This document shows, piece by piece, positions 9,870 through 20,524 of a stretch of 64,000 bases of DNA. The notes under the pieces are model-generated. The model searched no databases and was not told the DNA's origin. It worked only from the letters and a program-made list of their open reading frames with translations. The stretch is taken from assembly GCA_022414725.1 (NCBI GenBank), contig CM039463.1, positions 86,133,711 through 86,197,710 of the forward strand, written 5' to 3'. The stretch comes from Microglena sp. YARC (taxonomy: Eukaryota; Chlorophyta; Chlorophyceae; Chlamydomonadales; Chlamydomonadaceae). The stretch's first letter is position 1. Each line of letters opens with the position of its first letter. A program made the translations under genes and the position numbers.

Positions 9870-10345
9870 GCACACATGCTATCCTACAAGCACCAGGCCT
9901 CGCTCTATACACAGTTGGAAGTGCCATCATAGACAAAGACGGCGTCCTACGCCTAGGGGCAGGCGTATACTCCCCCAGGGCCGCTGCACGTTGCCTCCGC
10001 ATAGACCCTGGCGGACAGGGCATCACTGCCGACATCAATCGCGCCGAACTCGTGGCAATCCAACAAGCACTCATACACTCCGAAATAGATGAAGAACTCA
10101 CCATCTACTCCGACAGCTTATGTTCCTTGCAGCTTATTAACCTGCACATTTACCATCCCAGCAGGACCCGGGAAACCAAACACCGCGACCTCCTGCAAGA
10201 CATCGCCATCCACATTATCAACAGACACAACGCTGCTGCTACCACACGCCTGCTTAAGGTCCGATCTCACTCAGGAATCATAGGGAATGACGAGGCAGAC
10301 ACGCTCGCGAAAGAAGCGACGACAGGATACAACGTAATTGGGCCA
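9870..10345 (+). pseudogene. RNase H-like domain of the non-LTR element
   Basis: RNase H would remove the RNA strand of the RNA/DNA hybrid during retrotransposition. Visible motifs in order are LYTVGS..DKDG, GAGVYSPRAAA, NRAELVAIQQAL (Glu), YSDSLCSL (Asp), then VRSHSGIIGNDEADTLAKEA (His and Asp). The usual first catalytic Asp of YTDGS is Val here (GTT at 9914-9916), one base from GAT, so this copy is probably inactive. The frame shifts soon after, near 10350. A stray RNase HI gene is unlikely because the zinc knuckle and tail of a non-LTR element follow. Confidence 0.75.
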
Positions 10346-10364
10346 GTTAAAACAGGGGAACATG

Positions 10365-11324
10365 CGCACCTCAATATGCATTGGCCGTCTGTCCAGCCCC
10401 CAAATCTATTAATGGGGACCAGCCCCCCCGGCACCCGGCCAACAATCTCACCAAGGGTATCAAGGCTAACCTCCCCACCCCCCTGCACACCGGGCATGCC
10501 AACACCACGGGCATATACTCCTCCATGTGGGAGCAAGCCAACCCCTTCCTCCTCCCTCAGGCTAGTAATCGTTTCTGGCAATCCACCGACATGAAATGGT
10601 GGCAAAAAATACAAATCCACAAGGCTCGGTGGGGACGCTTATGGACTAGGAAATTGGCGTACAGATACAAACGCCCCTATGGTACTAGCACTAGCCCCCC
10701 TCTGATGATAACTGCCCTCTTTGTCGCAAAGCACAGGACGGAGCTGGCCATATTCTTGCTGGGTGCAGCCACCCTGTCTTCAAAGGAATGTATATTAACA
10801 GACATAATAAGGCGGTCCAACTCATCCAAAAGGCAGTAGCCAAAGGAGCTCTGGGGGCTCTCCCCATGTACATGGATGCAGGCACTTGTGAAGCGACCTC
10901 CGACATTCCCACAAGACCCCCAACCACCCTCAAATCCCCTGATCTTCCCCAAGCCACATGGGATAAATACAGGCCTGATCTCCTCCTCATTGACGACGAA
11001 TCCAAACCAAGAAAAGCCTACCTAGTTGAACTGGGCTACTGCTCAGACACTAACCACCAAATCAAATTCCAGGAAAAAAGCGTTCAGCATAAGGAGCTCC
11101 AACGTATCCTTCAACAACAAGGATTCCTTGTACACTACCTAGTCTTCACCATAGGTACCACTGGTACCATACCAATCACAACTATTACCAATCTCTCCAC
11201 CTTAGGGATCAGTCGCGAACACGTAGACAAACTCATCTCTAAGCTGCACAGAGAATCTACCGCCTCCTGTACCAGCATACTTGCCACACGTCGCATGAAG
11301 GAGTCCCTCCCGCCTGGAGGGTGA
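10365..11324 (+). pseudogene. Zinc-knuckle and PD-(D/E)XK-like C-terminal region of the non-LTR element
   Basis: After the RNase H frame ends, coding continues one frame over (NLTKGIKA, SSMWEQANPFL, RWGRLWTRKLAYRYKRPYG). It then shifts again near 10700 into DNCPLCRKAQDGAGHILAGC, a Cys-x2-Cys..His-x4-Cys knuckle at 10713-10766. Downstream RPDLLLIDD and YLVELGYCSDT followed by Lys-rich KFQEKSVQHKEL match the PD..(D/E)XK pattern of restriction-like endonuclease domains at the C terminus of some non-LTR elements. It ends at TGA (11322-11324). Two frameshifts make it a pseudogene. The endonuclease call rests on motif spacing only. Confidence 0.65.
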
Positions 11325-11339
11325 CACTTACTATGTCTG

Positions 11340-11415
11340 CCATGGTGACTTTCCCCAGCTGCGGCGTACGGGAGGGTCCCCTTAACACCACGCCCCTCCA
11401 GGCGTTATCTTTTTT
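11340..11415 (+). promoter_or_regulatory. LINE 3' tail, probable RT recognition hairpin
   Basis: GTACGGGAGGGTCCCC, TTAACACCACGCCCCTCCAG and GCGTTATCTTTTTTT form the terminus next to the target duplication. GGAGGG can pair with CCCCTCC to make a stem. Closely related tails end the SINEs at 12248-12467 and 51684-51904, and a fragment lies at 55588-55640. Confidence 0.7.
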
Positions 11416-11551
11416 TATGATCCAATCTCTTCATACAATCATTGATCAACAAAAACAAGTCTTCACGACCTTCCACACCTGGGTTGCACATCAAGTAATG
11501 TAAAGGAATCACTTTGTTAACAGATTGGGAAATCGGGTTATGATAATTACT

Positions 11552-11695
11552 AGGGAACGGCAATATGATATCATGTCATCATATGATGCTGGCAGTCAGA
11601 CTCGGCCGAAGTGACCATTTATATACAATATCATATGATGCAATTTGTATGATATCATACTCGCCTTTGGCCAACATCATATGATATGCCAGTCC
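11552..11695. mobile_element. MITE copy 3
   Basis: Starts GGGAACGGCAATATGATATC and ends ATATGATATGCCAGTCC, flanked on the left by TA. It occupies the same site as the copies at 37087 and 47229, so it was inserted before the large repeat multiplied. Confidence 0.8.
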
Positions 11696-12247
11696 ACAAT
11701 AACAGAGTCTCACATGCAAAAGAACTTAATCACTCAGATGCCTTAGAAATTCGGAATTGAAATTGAATCCTTTGAAGCAAATTAGTAGCAAACTTTGCCC
11801 ATAGTTCTATATATTAGGTCGCTGTGAAAAACAAGGGCCTGTTTGAACGCTCGCAGTTGACTGGACCAGTTTCAGGGTTTATGTCGGTTTATGGGATGCT
11901 TTGCTTTTTGCGTTCTGTACTGTATCCTATGTTTTTGTATTCTGTACAGCATTCTATGTGATTGCATTCTGTACTACATTTTATGTTAAGTCATTCTGTC
12001 AGGGTGGTCTAGCTTTAAATAGCCCTTGCAACTCCCCAAACGTTGCTGAGACCTATCACCAGCAACATGTGGGCTACTTGGAAACATTGGAGTAGAGGGC
12101 ACAGTCCCAAAACGTTAAATTTCACTGACCGACACCATCTCATGGGCCAGCGATGTTGCTGTGTTGCTTGCTTGTGTGGGCTGTGCTGCTTGCTTCTTGG
12201 CAGCCAGCACATCGGGGACAGCTGGCACATCGGGGGACAATTCAGCT

Positions 12248-12467
12248 CATCATCCCCCATCCCCATTCAACAAATGGCTCAATGGCAGAGCTCCTAGGAC
12301 GACGTAGGTGCCAGGTTGAAATCCCCACGGGTGCGCATAAGTGTCCGCGGTCGCTGTCAACCGCCATGGTTGCTTTGTCCAGGTAAAGTAGCAGCCCGTT
12401 CCCTCCCGCTGTTAGACGGGGCTCCCTAAATACCACGCCCCACCAGGTGTTATCATTACTTTTTTGG
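12248..12467 (+). mobile_element. tRNA-derived SINE, copy 2, with 29-bp target duplication
   Basis: The tRNA-like head ATGGCTCAATGGCAGAGCTC carries the A box, and GTGCCAGGTTGAAATCCCCA a mutated B box. The body follows, then the CCACGCCCCACCAG..TTATCATTAC tail. The flanking 29 bp (12219-12247 and 12468-12496) are near-identical copies containing CTGGCACATCGGGGGAC. Copy B at 37840-37880 shows the empty site. The SINE therefore inserted after the repeat copies separated. Confidence 0.85.
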
Positions 12468-12734
12468 CAGCTGGCACATCGGGGGACGATTCAGCTGGAA
12501 CTCGGTGTGTTGATATGCTCCTGGGAGTCCTGGTGCATACGGTAGGAGATTTGTATTCAGTTTTGGAAGCAAAGGACAAACAGTGAATTCAGGAAGACTC
12601 ATTGCTTTTGTTGCAATCTGCACAACAAAATGCACGCGGAACAATTGGTAGCCATGCAAGAGTGATGTACAACATCCTCCATGCAACAGATATGTTGTGG
12701 GGGGCAAATGAATGCATGGCTATTCTCATTATGC

Positions 12735-13060
12735 AGTTCCTTCAAATGCCCTTGCAGCTCGTCATCCTGGGGAACCAATACCAGGTGTGTGTGTACTGCT
12801 AGGGGGCAGGACCCCTGTACTGCCTAAGTAGCAGACCCTTCATAGTCAGCTCATCATCCTAGGGAACCAATACCACATATGTGTACTGCTAGGGGGCAGC
12901 ACCCTTGTTATGTCCAAGTAACAGACCCTTCTTAGTCAGCTCGTCATCCTAGGGAACCAATACCATATGCGTGTACTGCTAGGGGGCAGGACCCCTGTAC
13001 TGCCCAAGTAGCAGACCCTTCTTAGTCAGCTCGTCATGCTGGGGAACCAATACCACATGT
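12735..13060 (+). repeat. About 95-bp tandem repeats
   Basis: Four units are built on CAGCTCGTCATCCTAGGGAA, CCAATACCA, GTGTACTGCTAGGGGGCAG and GCCCAAGTAGCAGACC. Copies B (38470-38620) and C (47440-47590) hold about two units, so the number varies between copies. Confidence 0.85.
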
Positions 13061-14322
13061 GATGCTGCAATGCAAACGAAACCCCTTCGATTCACTATTA
13101 TCTGTTGTAGGTTGAATTGGGCCACCCCACATATGCAGCATGTGTATTCCTTGGTGGCTGACATGTATGTGTATATTTCCACCCAACAACCTTCACTGAA
13201 TAGGATTACAACATAACATGCATGCAAAGCTGACTGCTAGTTTACCAAGAGGTACATGAGCACTCAAGTGGAGCAGCGTACATGGCTGTGTCGGCGGGGG
13301 TGGTGCACTCCCATGGATATGTAAGGGCAGTGATATGTAATGGCTGCGTGGGTGGGGCTTCTAGGCAGCTCCCTTTTCCCGTCCTTGGGCCAACCCTGAA
13401 TCTAGCTAGTGTATCTGAAAGCTGACATGACCAGTTTTCCAATGCAGTTGAAACCATTGGGCTTCACAAAGGGGCGAGCTAATGGTACTGAATGGAAGCT
13501 GCTGTGCGTAGCCCTACAACGGAACATAGCCCACGAAGATCCAGTCATCGTGGTCACCCATGCCATTACTGGTCACCAACGGGTTAAATCCTGCAGCCAG
13601 CATTGCTTTTTCTCGTGCCTGCGTCTCATCAAGATTGGCGCGCCTGTGAAAATGCAGTGCAGTTGGGATATTGTGGATGTTGGCACAATATGAACAAGTC
13701 ACTGGTCAAGGGCTGATCAGGGCACTGCAAATTTGGGGGGTTGTTGGCACCCTTTTCTGCACCCCTACAGCATCTTTCCCACCCAGAATACACTCTTTTA
13801 AGCCCAATAAAGGGTGCCGCAGACCACTCAAATTTGCTGTGTGGGCGAGGAATCAAACTGAAAGGGACTAAGGGAGTCAGACAGATCAATGGTCACTTTG
13901 ATGGTTGTATTTGTGCTGGTGGGAGGGCGGGGTGAGGTGGCTTAGGGGTGGGGGGAGAGGGGTTGCAGTGCAGAGGGAGCAGCTAAATATGCTGTCATCT
14001 AGCATTTTTCACTGTGTGCCTTTAAAGGTATGCATGTATGTATGTATGCATGCATATACGTATATTAAGCTCTGAACGGCAGTGGTGCAGTCACCGCTAA
14101 CCTCAACTGTGTCACGCTCACACCGTAAACATCACTCACAACTTTCAACGGTTTTGTTGATACTTTTGCGCGACCCATCTGAGTTACCTGAAATCCTTGG
14201 TTGGTAGCACCCTGTACCTTCACTGCTTTTGTATTGTATTTTCTCTCCGTGCTTTCAACCTGAGGACCCATGGTGCTGTGTTGATAAGACTTCTGATGAC
14301 ATGATAAATGCCCAGTACGATG

Positions 14323-15007
14323 TTAATCCTGTGTTGCCTTAAAACTGGATATTGCCTGCACCAACACTGACCTGTTTTTGTTGTAGTGTCGAGTGTAGGC
14401 CCTGCAGTATTGAGTGAAGGCGGCGGCAATTTTTGTGTCGTTGGCGCGTTCTGCCAGCAATGCTGCGTAGTCATAGGTAAACTGCGTGGTGAAGGTGCAA
14501 ACAGGGGTGGAATGAGTTGGTTCTATAGGAGGCATATATGAAGCATTATGACCATGTGCTGGTGAAATAACTGACCATGCCATATGGAATGCCTAAGGAA
14601 AGCAGCATAAGCCCCCCCACCCCACCCCACCCCACCTCCCCCGCCACCCACTCACCCACCCCCGCCACCCACCCCTTGCAAGGACGCAGCAATCTGACGC
14701 TTGCTTTGCTATCCGTTCTAGAGGAGAGGACTGCCCCGCTAATGATTTTGCTGCAGTACCGATCATCGTGAGCAAGGCCGTTCGACCATCGTGCATTGGA
14801 TAAAAGGCTCGCACGCACCTGAGACGATCTCCAAGCGATCCTGATCCTGGTCTGAGCAGCATCAATCCGGTGGCAAACCTGCTCCATTATCCAGGAGTTA
14901 CCAACCTGCTCCAGAATCCAGACGACAAACAGCGTGACATGTACGACAGCCTTCCTCCAGGCATCAGACGTCTCAAGAACGCGAAATGGGGCGGAAGCGA
15001 AAGACAT
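14323..15007 (-). pseudogene. Coding-like remnant carried by repeat copy A
   Basis: Three diverged copies of this minus-strand sequence exist (here, 39867-40581 and 48925-49521). Readable pieces include FRVLETSDAWRKAVVHV, RIDAAQTRIRIAW, YPMHDGRTALLTMIGTAA, SYMPPIEPTHSTPV and TYDYAALLAERA, then QYCRAYTRHYNKNRSVLVQA. A 6-bp difference from copy B (one versus two Asp-Tyr pairs) keeps one frame, which suggests that frame was once coding. Frames conflict elsewhere, so introns or decay are present. I do not recognise the family. Confidence 0.45.
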
Positions 15008-15185
15008 GACGTTTTTTATGCAGAGGGCGGGGTAGAAGCGCAGTGAATTCGAAGGTAAAGGTGCGACAAAGGCGGGGAGCCGCGGGGGGAGCTATGAAAG
15101 CTTTGGTTGAGACGATTCCACTGAGTGGAGTTCTCAAACGCAACGCCCGCGCCCGTCACTATCCCTGGTCTTGAGGTTTTGTACC

Positions 15186-15631
15186 TTGAGGCGCCTTGAG
15201 GACCATCAACGAGAAGACGTTGACCCGCGGGAGCGGGAGTCCACCCCGCAGTCCACCCCGGTCCACCCTGGCACCGCCCTGGCACGCAACCCCAGTCGTA
15301 ACCGTTCCGCTTTGGAACGGTTAGCGGTTACGACAGCTGGCTTGCCACATTTGCTCCTGTCGACCATGGACCATCCGACCAGCGACCAAGCGACCATTGG
15401 CCTACGAAACCAGGGGGCCCTGTACGAAACCCAAACATCTTGCTCGATTATCCTGTATAACGAGATTATCATAAGTTCAACAAAACGTGTTCTTGCCTCC
15501 CTAACGAGGCTTAGCTTTTATAGCGTCGGCCCTGCGATTTAAACAACGCCGGTTACCGCTGGCCCAACTCCCAAAGAAACGAAAACGGCTGCGGGTGGGC
15601 GAAAGCTTTTCCCTGCCAGCTTAGTCGCTGA
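15186..15631. other. Unassigned stretch with a strong stem-loop
   Basis: CCACCCCGGTCCACCCTGG-type repeats lie near 15240-15280. Near 15297-15335, GTAACCGTTCC and GGAACGG..CGGTTAC flank GCTTT, giving a stem-loop. No gene was recognised. Confidence 0.5.
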
Positions 15632-15636
15632 GGCAC

Positions 15637-16863
15637 TGTAACACTGGTGATTTGGTTGCTATGGTGCGCGCTTTTAGAGTGACCTACAATACAACAGTAA
15701 CACACTGACTGATAAGCAGACGAGTATGGTATTGCTACACTCTGACTAACACAGGTGTACTTCTCTTACTTTCTACACGAGTGAACCAGACTGGTCTGCG
15801 ACACTGGTGACTAATCCCACGTAGGCAGGAAAGATAGGCACGGGGCTTAGATCCGTACTTCTCAAGGGGGAGGGTGTTGTACGTCGACGAGTAACACGAA
15901 ATCCGTGCCTACGGCAGGATAGACAGCCGAGCGCTATTACTTGCTCGTACTGCTCAGGGGGCCCTAGCTAATTCCGTCTTTGATAGGAAAGAGAGAAACG
16001 GCGCTAACACTCGTAACTTTCCAGGGGGAATTAATCTAATTCCGAGCCTAAGTGCGGGGATCAGGAAATAGCCCACTAAGGTACGTACTTCGCAGAGTGT
16101 CTAGGATATCTAGGGTAACCAGGGGCTTGGGGGCCGGGACAAGGATATGTCGCTGGAGCCGGGCTGGGGTCTTCAGGGTCTTGGCAAGTCAGGGTCTTGG
16201 GTCGCGACAGGGGTATGTCCGACAGGGCGATGCGGGACTCAAGGGCAAACTCACGTAGAGGGAGACGGGGACAGGGACTTGGCACAGGGGATGACTTCAG
16301 GTTGACTCAGCGTTACAAAGCGTGAATCAAGACATAAGTAAAGAGCAGAGTTGCGGGTTATCAATTTATAGGCCTCAGCAGGGCGGCGAACTAGGTTACA
16401 TAAAACATGGCTTGGCCCTTCAATTGGCGGCGAAACAAGATCTCAGATCGGGACCTTGGACGGACCCCTACAAATGCGACGGAACCTTCGACAAGTCCGC
16501 TAAGCCTGCCTCTACGTGAGTTTGCCCTTGAGTCCCGCATCGCCCTGTCGGACATACCCCTGTCGCGACCCAAGACCCTGACTTGCCAAGACCCTGAAGA
16601 CCCCAGCCCGGGTCCAGCGACATATCCTTGTCCCGGCCCCCAAGCCCCTGGTTACCCTAGATATCCTAGACACTCTGCGAAGTACGTACCTTAGTGGGCT
16701 ATTTCCTGATCCCCGCACTTAGGCTCGGAATTAGATTAATTCCCCCTGGAAAGTTACGAGTGTTAGCGCCGTTTCTCTCTTTCCTATCATAGACGGAATT
16801 AGCTAGGGCCCCCTGAGCAGTACGAGCAAGTAATAGCGCTCGGCTGTCTAGTCAGATCTAAAG
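15637..16863 (-). repeat. E4 LTR copy 1 with inverted internal duplication
   Basis: 15637-16500 matches the LTR at 16864 closely. From about 16505 to 16850 the sequence is instead the reverse complement of about 15930-16255 of the same LTR, making a ~330-bp inverted repeat with a ~250-bp loop. The normal LTR end is missing, and 13 unmatched bases precede LTR copy 2. Confidence 0.85.
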
Positions 16864-17816
16864 TGTAACACTGGTGATTTGGTTGCTATGGTGCGCGCTT
16901 TTAGAGTGACCTACAATACAACAGTAACACACTGACTGATAAGCAGACGAGTTTGGTATTGCTACACTCTGACTAACACAGGTGTGCTTCTCTTACTTTC
17001 TACACGAGTGAACCAGACTGGCCTGCGACACTGGTGACTAATCCCACGTAGGCAGGAAAGATAGGCACGGGGCTTAGATCCGTACTTCTCAAGGGGGAGG
17101 GTGTCATGCGTCGACGAGTAACACGAAATCCGTGCCTACGGCAGGATAGACAGCCGAGCGCTATTACTTGCTTGTACTGCTCAGGGGGCCCTAGCTAATT
17201 CCGTCTATGATAGGAAAGAGAGAAACGGCGCTAACACTCGTAACTTTCCAGGGGGAATTAATCTAATTCCGAGCCTAAGTGCGGGGATCAGGAAATAGCC
17301 CACTAAGGTACGTACTTCGCAGAGTGTCTAGGATATCTAGGGTAACCAGGGGCTTGGGGGCCGGGACAAGGATATGTCGCTGGAGCCGGGCTGGGGTCTT
17401 CAGGGTCTTGGCAAGTCAGGGTCTTGGGTCGCGACAGGGGTATGTCCGACAGGGCGATGCGGGACTCAAGGGCAAACTCACGTAGAGGGAGACGGGGACA
17501 GGGACTTGGCACAGGGGATGACTTCAGGTTGACTCAGCGTTACAAAGCGTGAATCAAGACATAAGTAAAGAACAGAGTTGCGGGTTATCAATTTATAGGC
17601 CTCAGCAGGGCGGCAAAACTAGGTTACATAAAACATGGCTTGGCCCTTCAATTGGCGGCGAAACTAGATCTCAGATCGGGACCTTGGACGGACCCCTACA
17701 AATGCGACCGAACCTTCGACAAGTCCGCGCCCTAATTACTACTCGAATCTCTCATATCTGACTGTACTGCGCTACGTGCGCGTATCTTTGTGTCACACCC
17801 GAATCGTGGTGTTACA
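16864..17816 (-). repeat. E4 LTR copy 2, full length (953 bp)
   Basis: Starts TGTAACACTGG and ends GTGGTGTTACA, so the termini are inverted. It is the only copy with both ends and no internal inversion, and differs from copy 1 by a handful of substitutions. Confidence 0.85.
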
Positions 17817-19795
17817 CTCACCCCCACTACCTCAAGCAAATGATGCCCTCATCATTAGAACTGAACCCTTGGACTATGCTACTAGGTGAAAAAATAAAAA
17901 ATATTACATTAATCTAGGCTTGGATCTTGGACTTGAAATCTTGGACTCGGACTTGGATCTTGGAAACTTGGACTTATTACTACTTATCTACTATGTACCG
18001 TAAAGTGCAGGTACTTGTATCAGGGTCCTATGCTACTACAACCGTTCTATTTAGTCAAAAAAAAGATTCCTCGGGGGGCACGGGTGAGTACAAAAAAAAC
18101 TAAATAGAATGTAGTCCACATCAAGGCGCACGCCGGGGGCGTGAGCTGGTGCCAAGTAGGCGGTGAGGGCGCTGGTGGCTGTACCACCATTGTCCTCGTT
18201 GTCCTCGCCAAGCTGGTCGTTGAGCAAGGGCAAGGGCGTGACTAAGACTTTTATCGGTCACAAGTTGTTCTCTAGGACAGGGTGTTGTACCTCCGTTCTC
18301 ATGGATGATGAAACATTTCGCATGAGGTGATCACTAACGGTGTAACTGGCCTGACGGGGTCCCGGATTTTGGAATTGTATATCTGAGGACTTGGATGCCA
18401 TGGGAGTAGTGACTTGGGAGTGGTTACACGGTAGGGACTTTGTACACCCCAGGACTCATGGCTTGGACTCGTTACACCTTAGGGACTTGGAACACCCTAG
18501 GACTGATGGCTTGGAATGGTTACACCTCAGGGACTTGGTACACCCTAGGACTCATGGCTTGGAATCGTTACACCTTAGGGACTTGGTACACCCTAGGACT
18601 GATGGCTTGGAGTCGTTACACCTCAGAGACTTGGTACACCCTAGGACTAATGGCTTGGGCTTCATGTTGTTGCAAGTGCAGATCCAGGTGTTGCTAGTCT
18701 GTCTTAGGGTCATGGTTCTCATGTTACATGTTGTTCTTGGGGTCCAGGTTTTCTTTGGTTCCAAGTTGTTACATGTTTCCCAAGGCTAGGCGCCGGTTGT
18801 GCAAGGTCTAGGTCCAAGTTGTCCCACGTCCATTTCCAAGTCCAAGTTGCTCCATGTCCATGTTGTGGCCTGTCCGAGGTGTCTGATGTTCGCTGTAGGA
18901 TTAAACGTAACGGATGGGAAATCCGTGTACCTTTGGCTAGACTGCAGATGGGCATGGACTGAGACGGTTCCTGGAATAGAATCCTCGTGTGTTGGGGTAG
19001 TAGCTGCGAGATAACAATTTCCAACCGTTTGACTATCTGCTTGGACTAGCCCCTCTTGACTATCTGCTTGGACTAGCCCCTCCACAGCCCCCTAAGTTGT
19101 TGTCGTTGTATGGTCCATGGCAATTTCTTCTGCAACGGAAACACCACAGGATTCATGTGATCCATGATGAATCAAGGGGGGCTAGAGGCAAGGAGCGGAG
19201 GGGAGTGTAACGTTCACCAAGGCTGGTAAACTTGTAGCCCTAGCTCGGCTTGTAGTTCTAGGGCTCTAGGTAATTTCATCATTATTTTTATGTTAATGAT
19301 ATCTAGCTCCATGCGTCTCTGTAGGCCATGAGACTTGGCCGGGGGCTTGGCTAAGGCGAGAGGGCTGCGCGCCACCGGCTCGGGCCAGAGAGATGTCTAG
19401 CACTTCCGTATATTCTCCCGTGGACTGGCTGGCGAGCCCAGGCGTAGACTACGCCGCGTAGTAAGCGACGCGTAGTAAGCGACTGGTAGTTAGAGGGGTG
19501 GCCACGTGATAGCGGTTGGCCAAGAGTCACTCTAGGGGTATTGCTTCCAGGGGTACGAAAACTGTCACGGATAGTAAGCGTCCATAGAAAAAGGGACGAT
19601 CACTTGATTTTTGCTCTTGGTCTCAAGTGTCTGCAAGGGTATCGTTTGCAGGGGGACAAAAATTGTCACGGGTAGTAAGCGCAACGTGTTGGGAAGGTCA
19701 CGTGATATGCGCTTGGCCTCGAGTGACTGCAAGTGTAAGGAGAGGTGCAGGGAGGCCTCGCGAGCGTGTGGATCGGACCAGACTACCGAACCAAG
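17817..19795 (-). other. E4 internal region, no recognised coding
   Basis: It contains short TTGGACTTGGATC-type repeats (17905-17975), a 48-bp tandem repeat of about five units (18435-18660: GGCTTGGAATCGTTACACC, TTAGGGACTTGGTACACCC) and a ~95-bp direct repeat near 19500-19740 (ACTGTCACGGATAGTAAGCG). The 132-codon plus-strand frame over the 48-bp repeat exists because 48 is divisible by three. I do not call it a gene. Confidence 0.6.
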
Positions 19796-20519
19796 TGTAA
19801 CACTGGTGATTTGGTTGCTATGGTGCGCGCTTTTAGAGTGACCTACAATACAACAGTAACACAATGACTGATAAGCAGACGAGTATGGTATTGCTACACT
19901 CTGACTAACACAGGTGTACTTCTCTTATTTTCTACACGAGTGAACCAGACTGGTCTGCGACACTGGTGACTAATCCCACGTAGGCAGGAAAGATAGGCAC
20001 GGGGCTTAGATCCGTACTTCTCAAGGGGGAGGGTGTTGTACGTCGACGAGTAACACGAAATCCGTGCCTACGGCAGGATAGACAGCCGAGCGCTATTACT
20101 TGCTCGTACTGCTCAGGGGGCCCTAGCTAATTCCGTCTATGATAGGAAAGAGAGAAACGGCGCTAAGGACTTGTCCAAGGTCCCGATCTGAGATCTAGTT
20201 TCGCCGCCAATTGAAGGGCCAAGCCATGTTTTATGTAACCTAGTTTCGCCGCCCTGCTGAGGCATAAGTAAAGAACAGAGTTGCGGGTTATCAATTTATA
20301 GGCCTCAGCAGGGCGGCGAAACTAGGTTACATAAAACATGGCTTGGCCCTTCAATTGGCGGCGAAACTAGATCTCAGATCGGGACCTTGGACGGACCCCT
20401 ACAAATGCGACGGAACTTTCGACTAGTCCGCGCCCAAATTACTACTCGAATCTCTCATATCTGACTGTACTGCGCTACGTGCGCGTATCTTTGTGTCACA
20501 CCCGAATCGTGGTGTAACA
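19796..20519 (-). repeat. E4 LTR copy 3 with internal inverted duplication
   Basis: About 230 bp of mid-LTR sequence is missing. In its place, 20165-20268 is the reverse complement of 20300-20395 (GGCGGCGAAACTAGGTTAC and neighbours), separated by ~30 bp. This rearrangement differs from the one in copy 1. Confidence 0.85.
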
Positions 20520-20524
20520 GGCAC

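Larger units (their letters stand above)
8264..11415 (+). mobile_element. Non-LTR retrotransposon (LINE-like), defective
   Basis: An 11-bp target duplication TATGATCCAAT flanks the element (8253-8263 and 11416-11426), and the flanks rejoin as repeat copy A. It ends in a GC-rich hairpin tail and a short T run, with no poly(A). From 5' to 3' it holds broken coding sequence of unknown type (8284-9780), an RNase H-like domain (about 9880-10330), a CCHC-type zinc knuckle (10713-10766) and a C-terminal PD-(D/E)XK-like domain (about 10960-11130). No reverse transcriptase motif (YADD-like) is visible, so the RT is deleted or lies outside this copy. The RNase H plus restriction-like layout recalls the Dualen/RandI group described from Chlamydomonas; assignment is tentative. 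Confidence 0.75.
11427..15185. repeat. Large repeat family copy A, right part
   Basis: Diverged counterpart of 36978-40700 (copy B) and, from 12700, of 47360-49650 (copy C). Shared blocks run in the same order: CATTGATCAACAAAAAC, a MITE, AGCAAATTAGT..CAAACTTTGCCC, CGACACC..TCATGGGCCAGC, the CTGCTAGGGGGCAG repeats, the AACGGGTTAAATCCTGC block, TATG microsatellites, then minus-strand coding-like sequence. It differs from copy B by lacking the 239-bp insertion of 37297 and a ~335-bp block (38069-38405), and by carrying its own SINE. Homology stops near 15185. Confidence 0.8.
15637..20519 (-). mobile_element. LTR retrotransposon E4, non-autonomous and rearranged
   Basis: The outer limits are given by a 5-bp target duplication GGCAC (15632-15636, 20520-20524) and by TGTAACAC..GT(G)TAACA LTR ends. 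There are three LTR copies: a broken one (15637-16863), an intact one (16864-17816) and an internally rearranged one (19796-20519). The ~2-kb interior has no gag or pol. Orientation is inferred as minus: beside 17816 the minus strand carries a purine tract (AGTGGGGGTGAG), and beside 19796 it carries a TGGTTCGGTAG primer-site candidate. Enzymes must have come from another element. Confidence 0.75.

Noticed and set aside
16052..17512. Identical 68-70-codon frames in the E4 LTRs
   Set aside because: They repeat because the LTR repeats, also in inverted form; no conserved protein feature.
18391..18789. 132-codon frame with HLRDLVHPRT repeats in E4
   Set aside because: A product of a 48-bp tandem repeat; no start context or homolog recognised.
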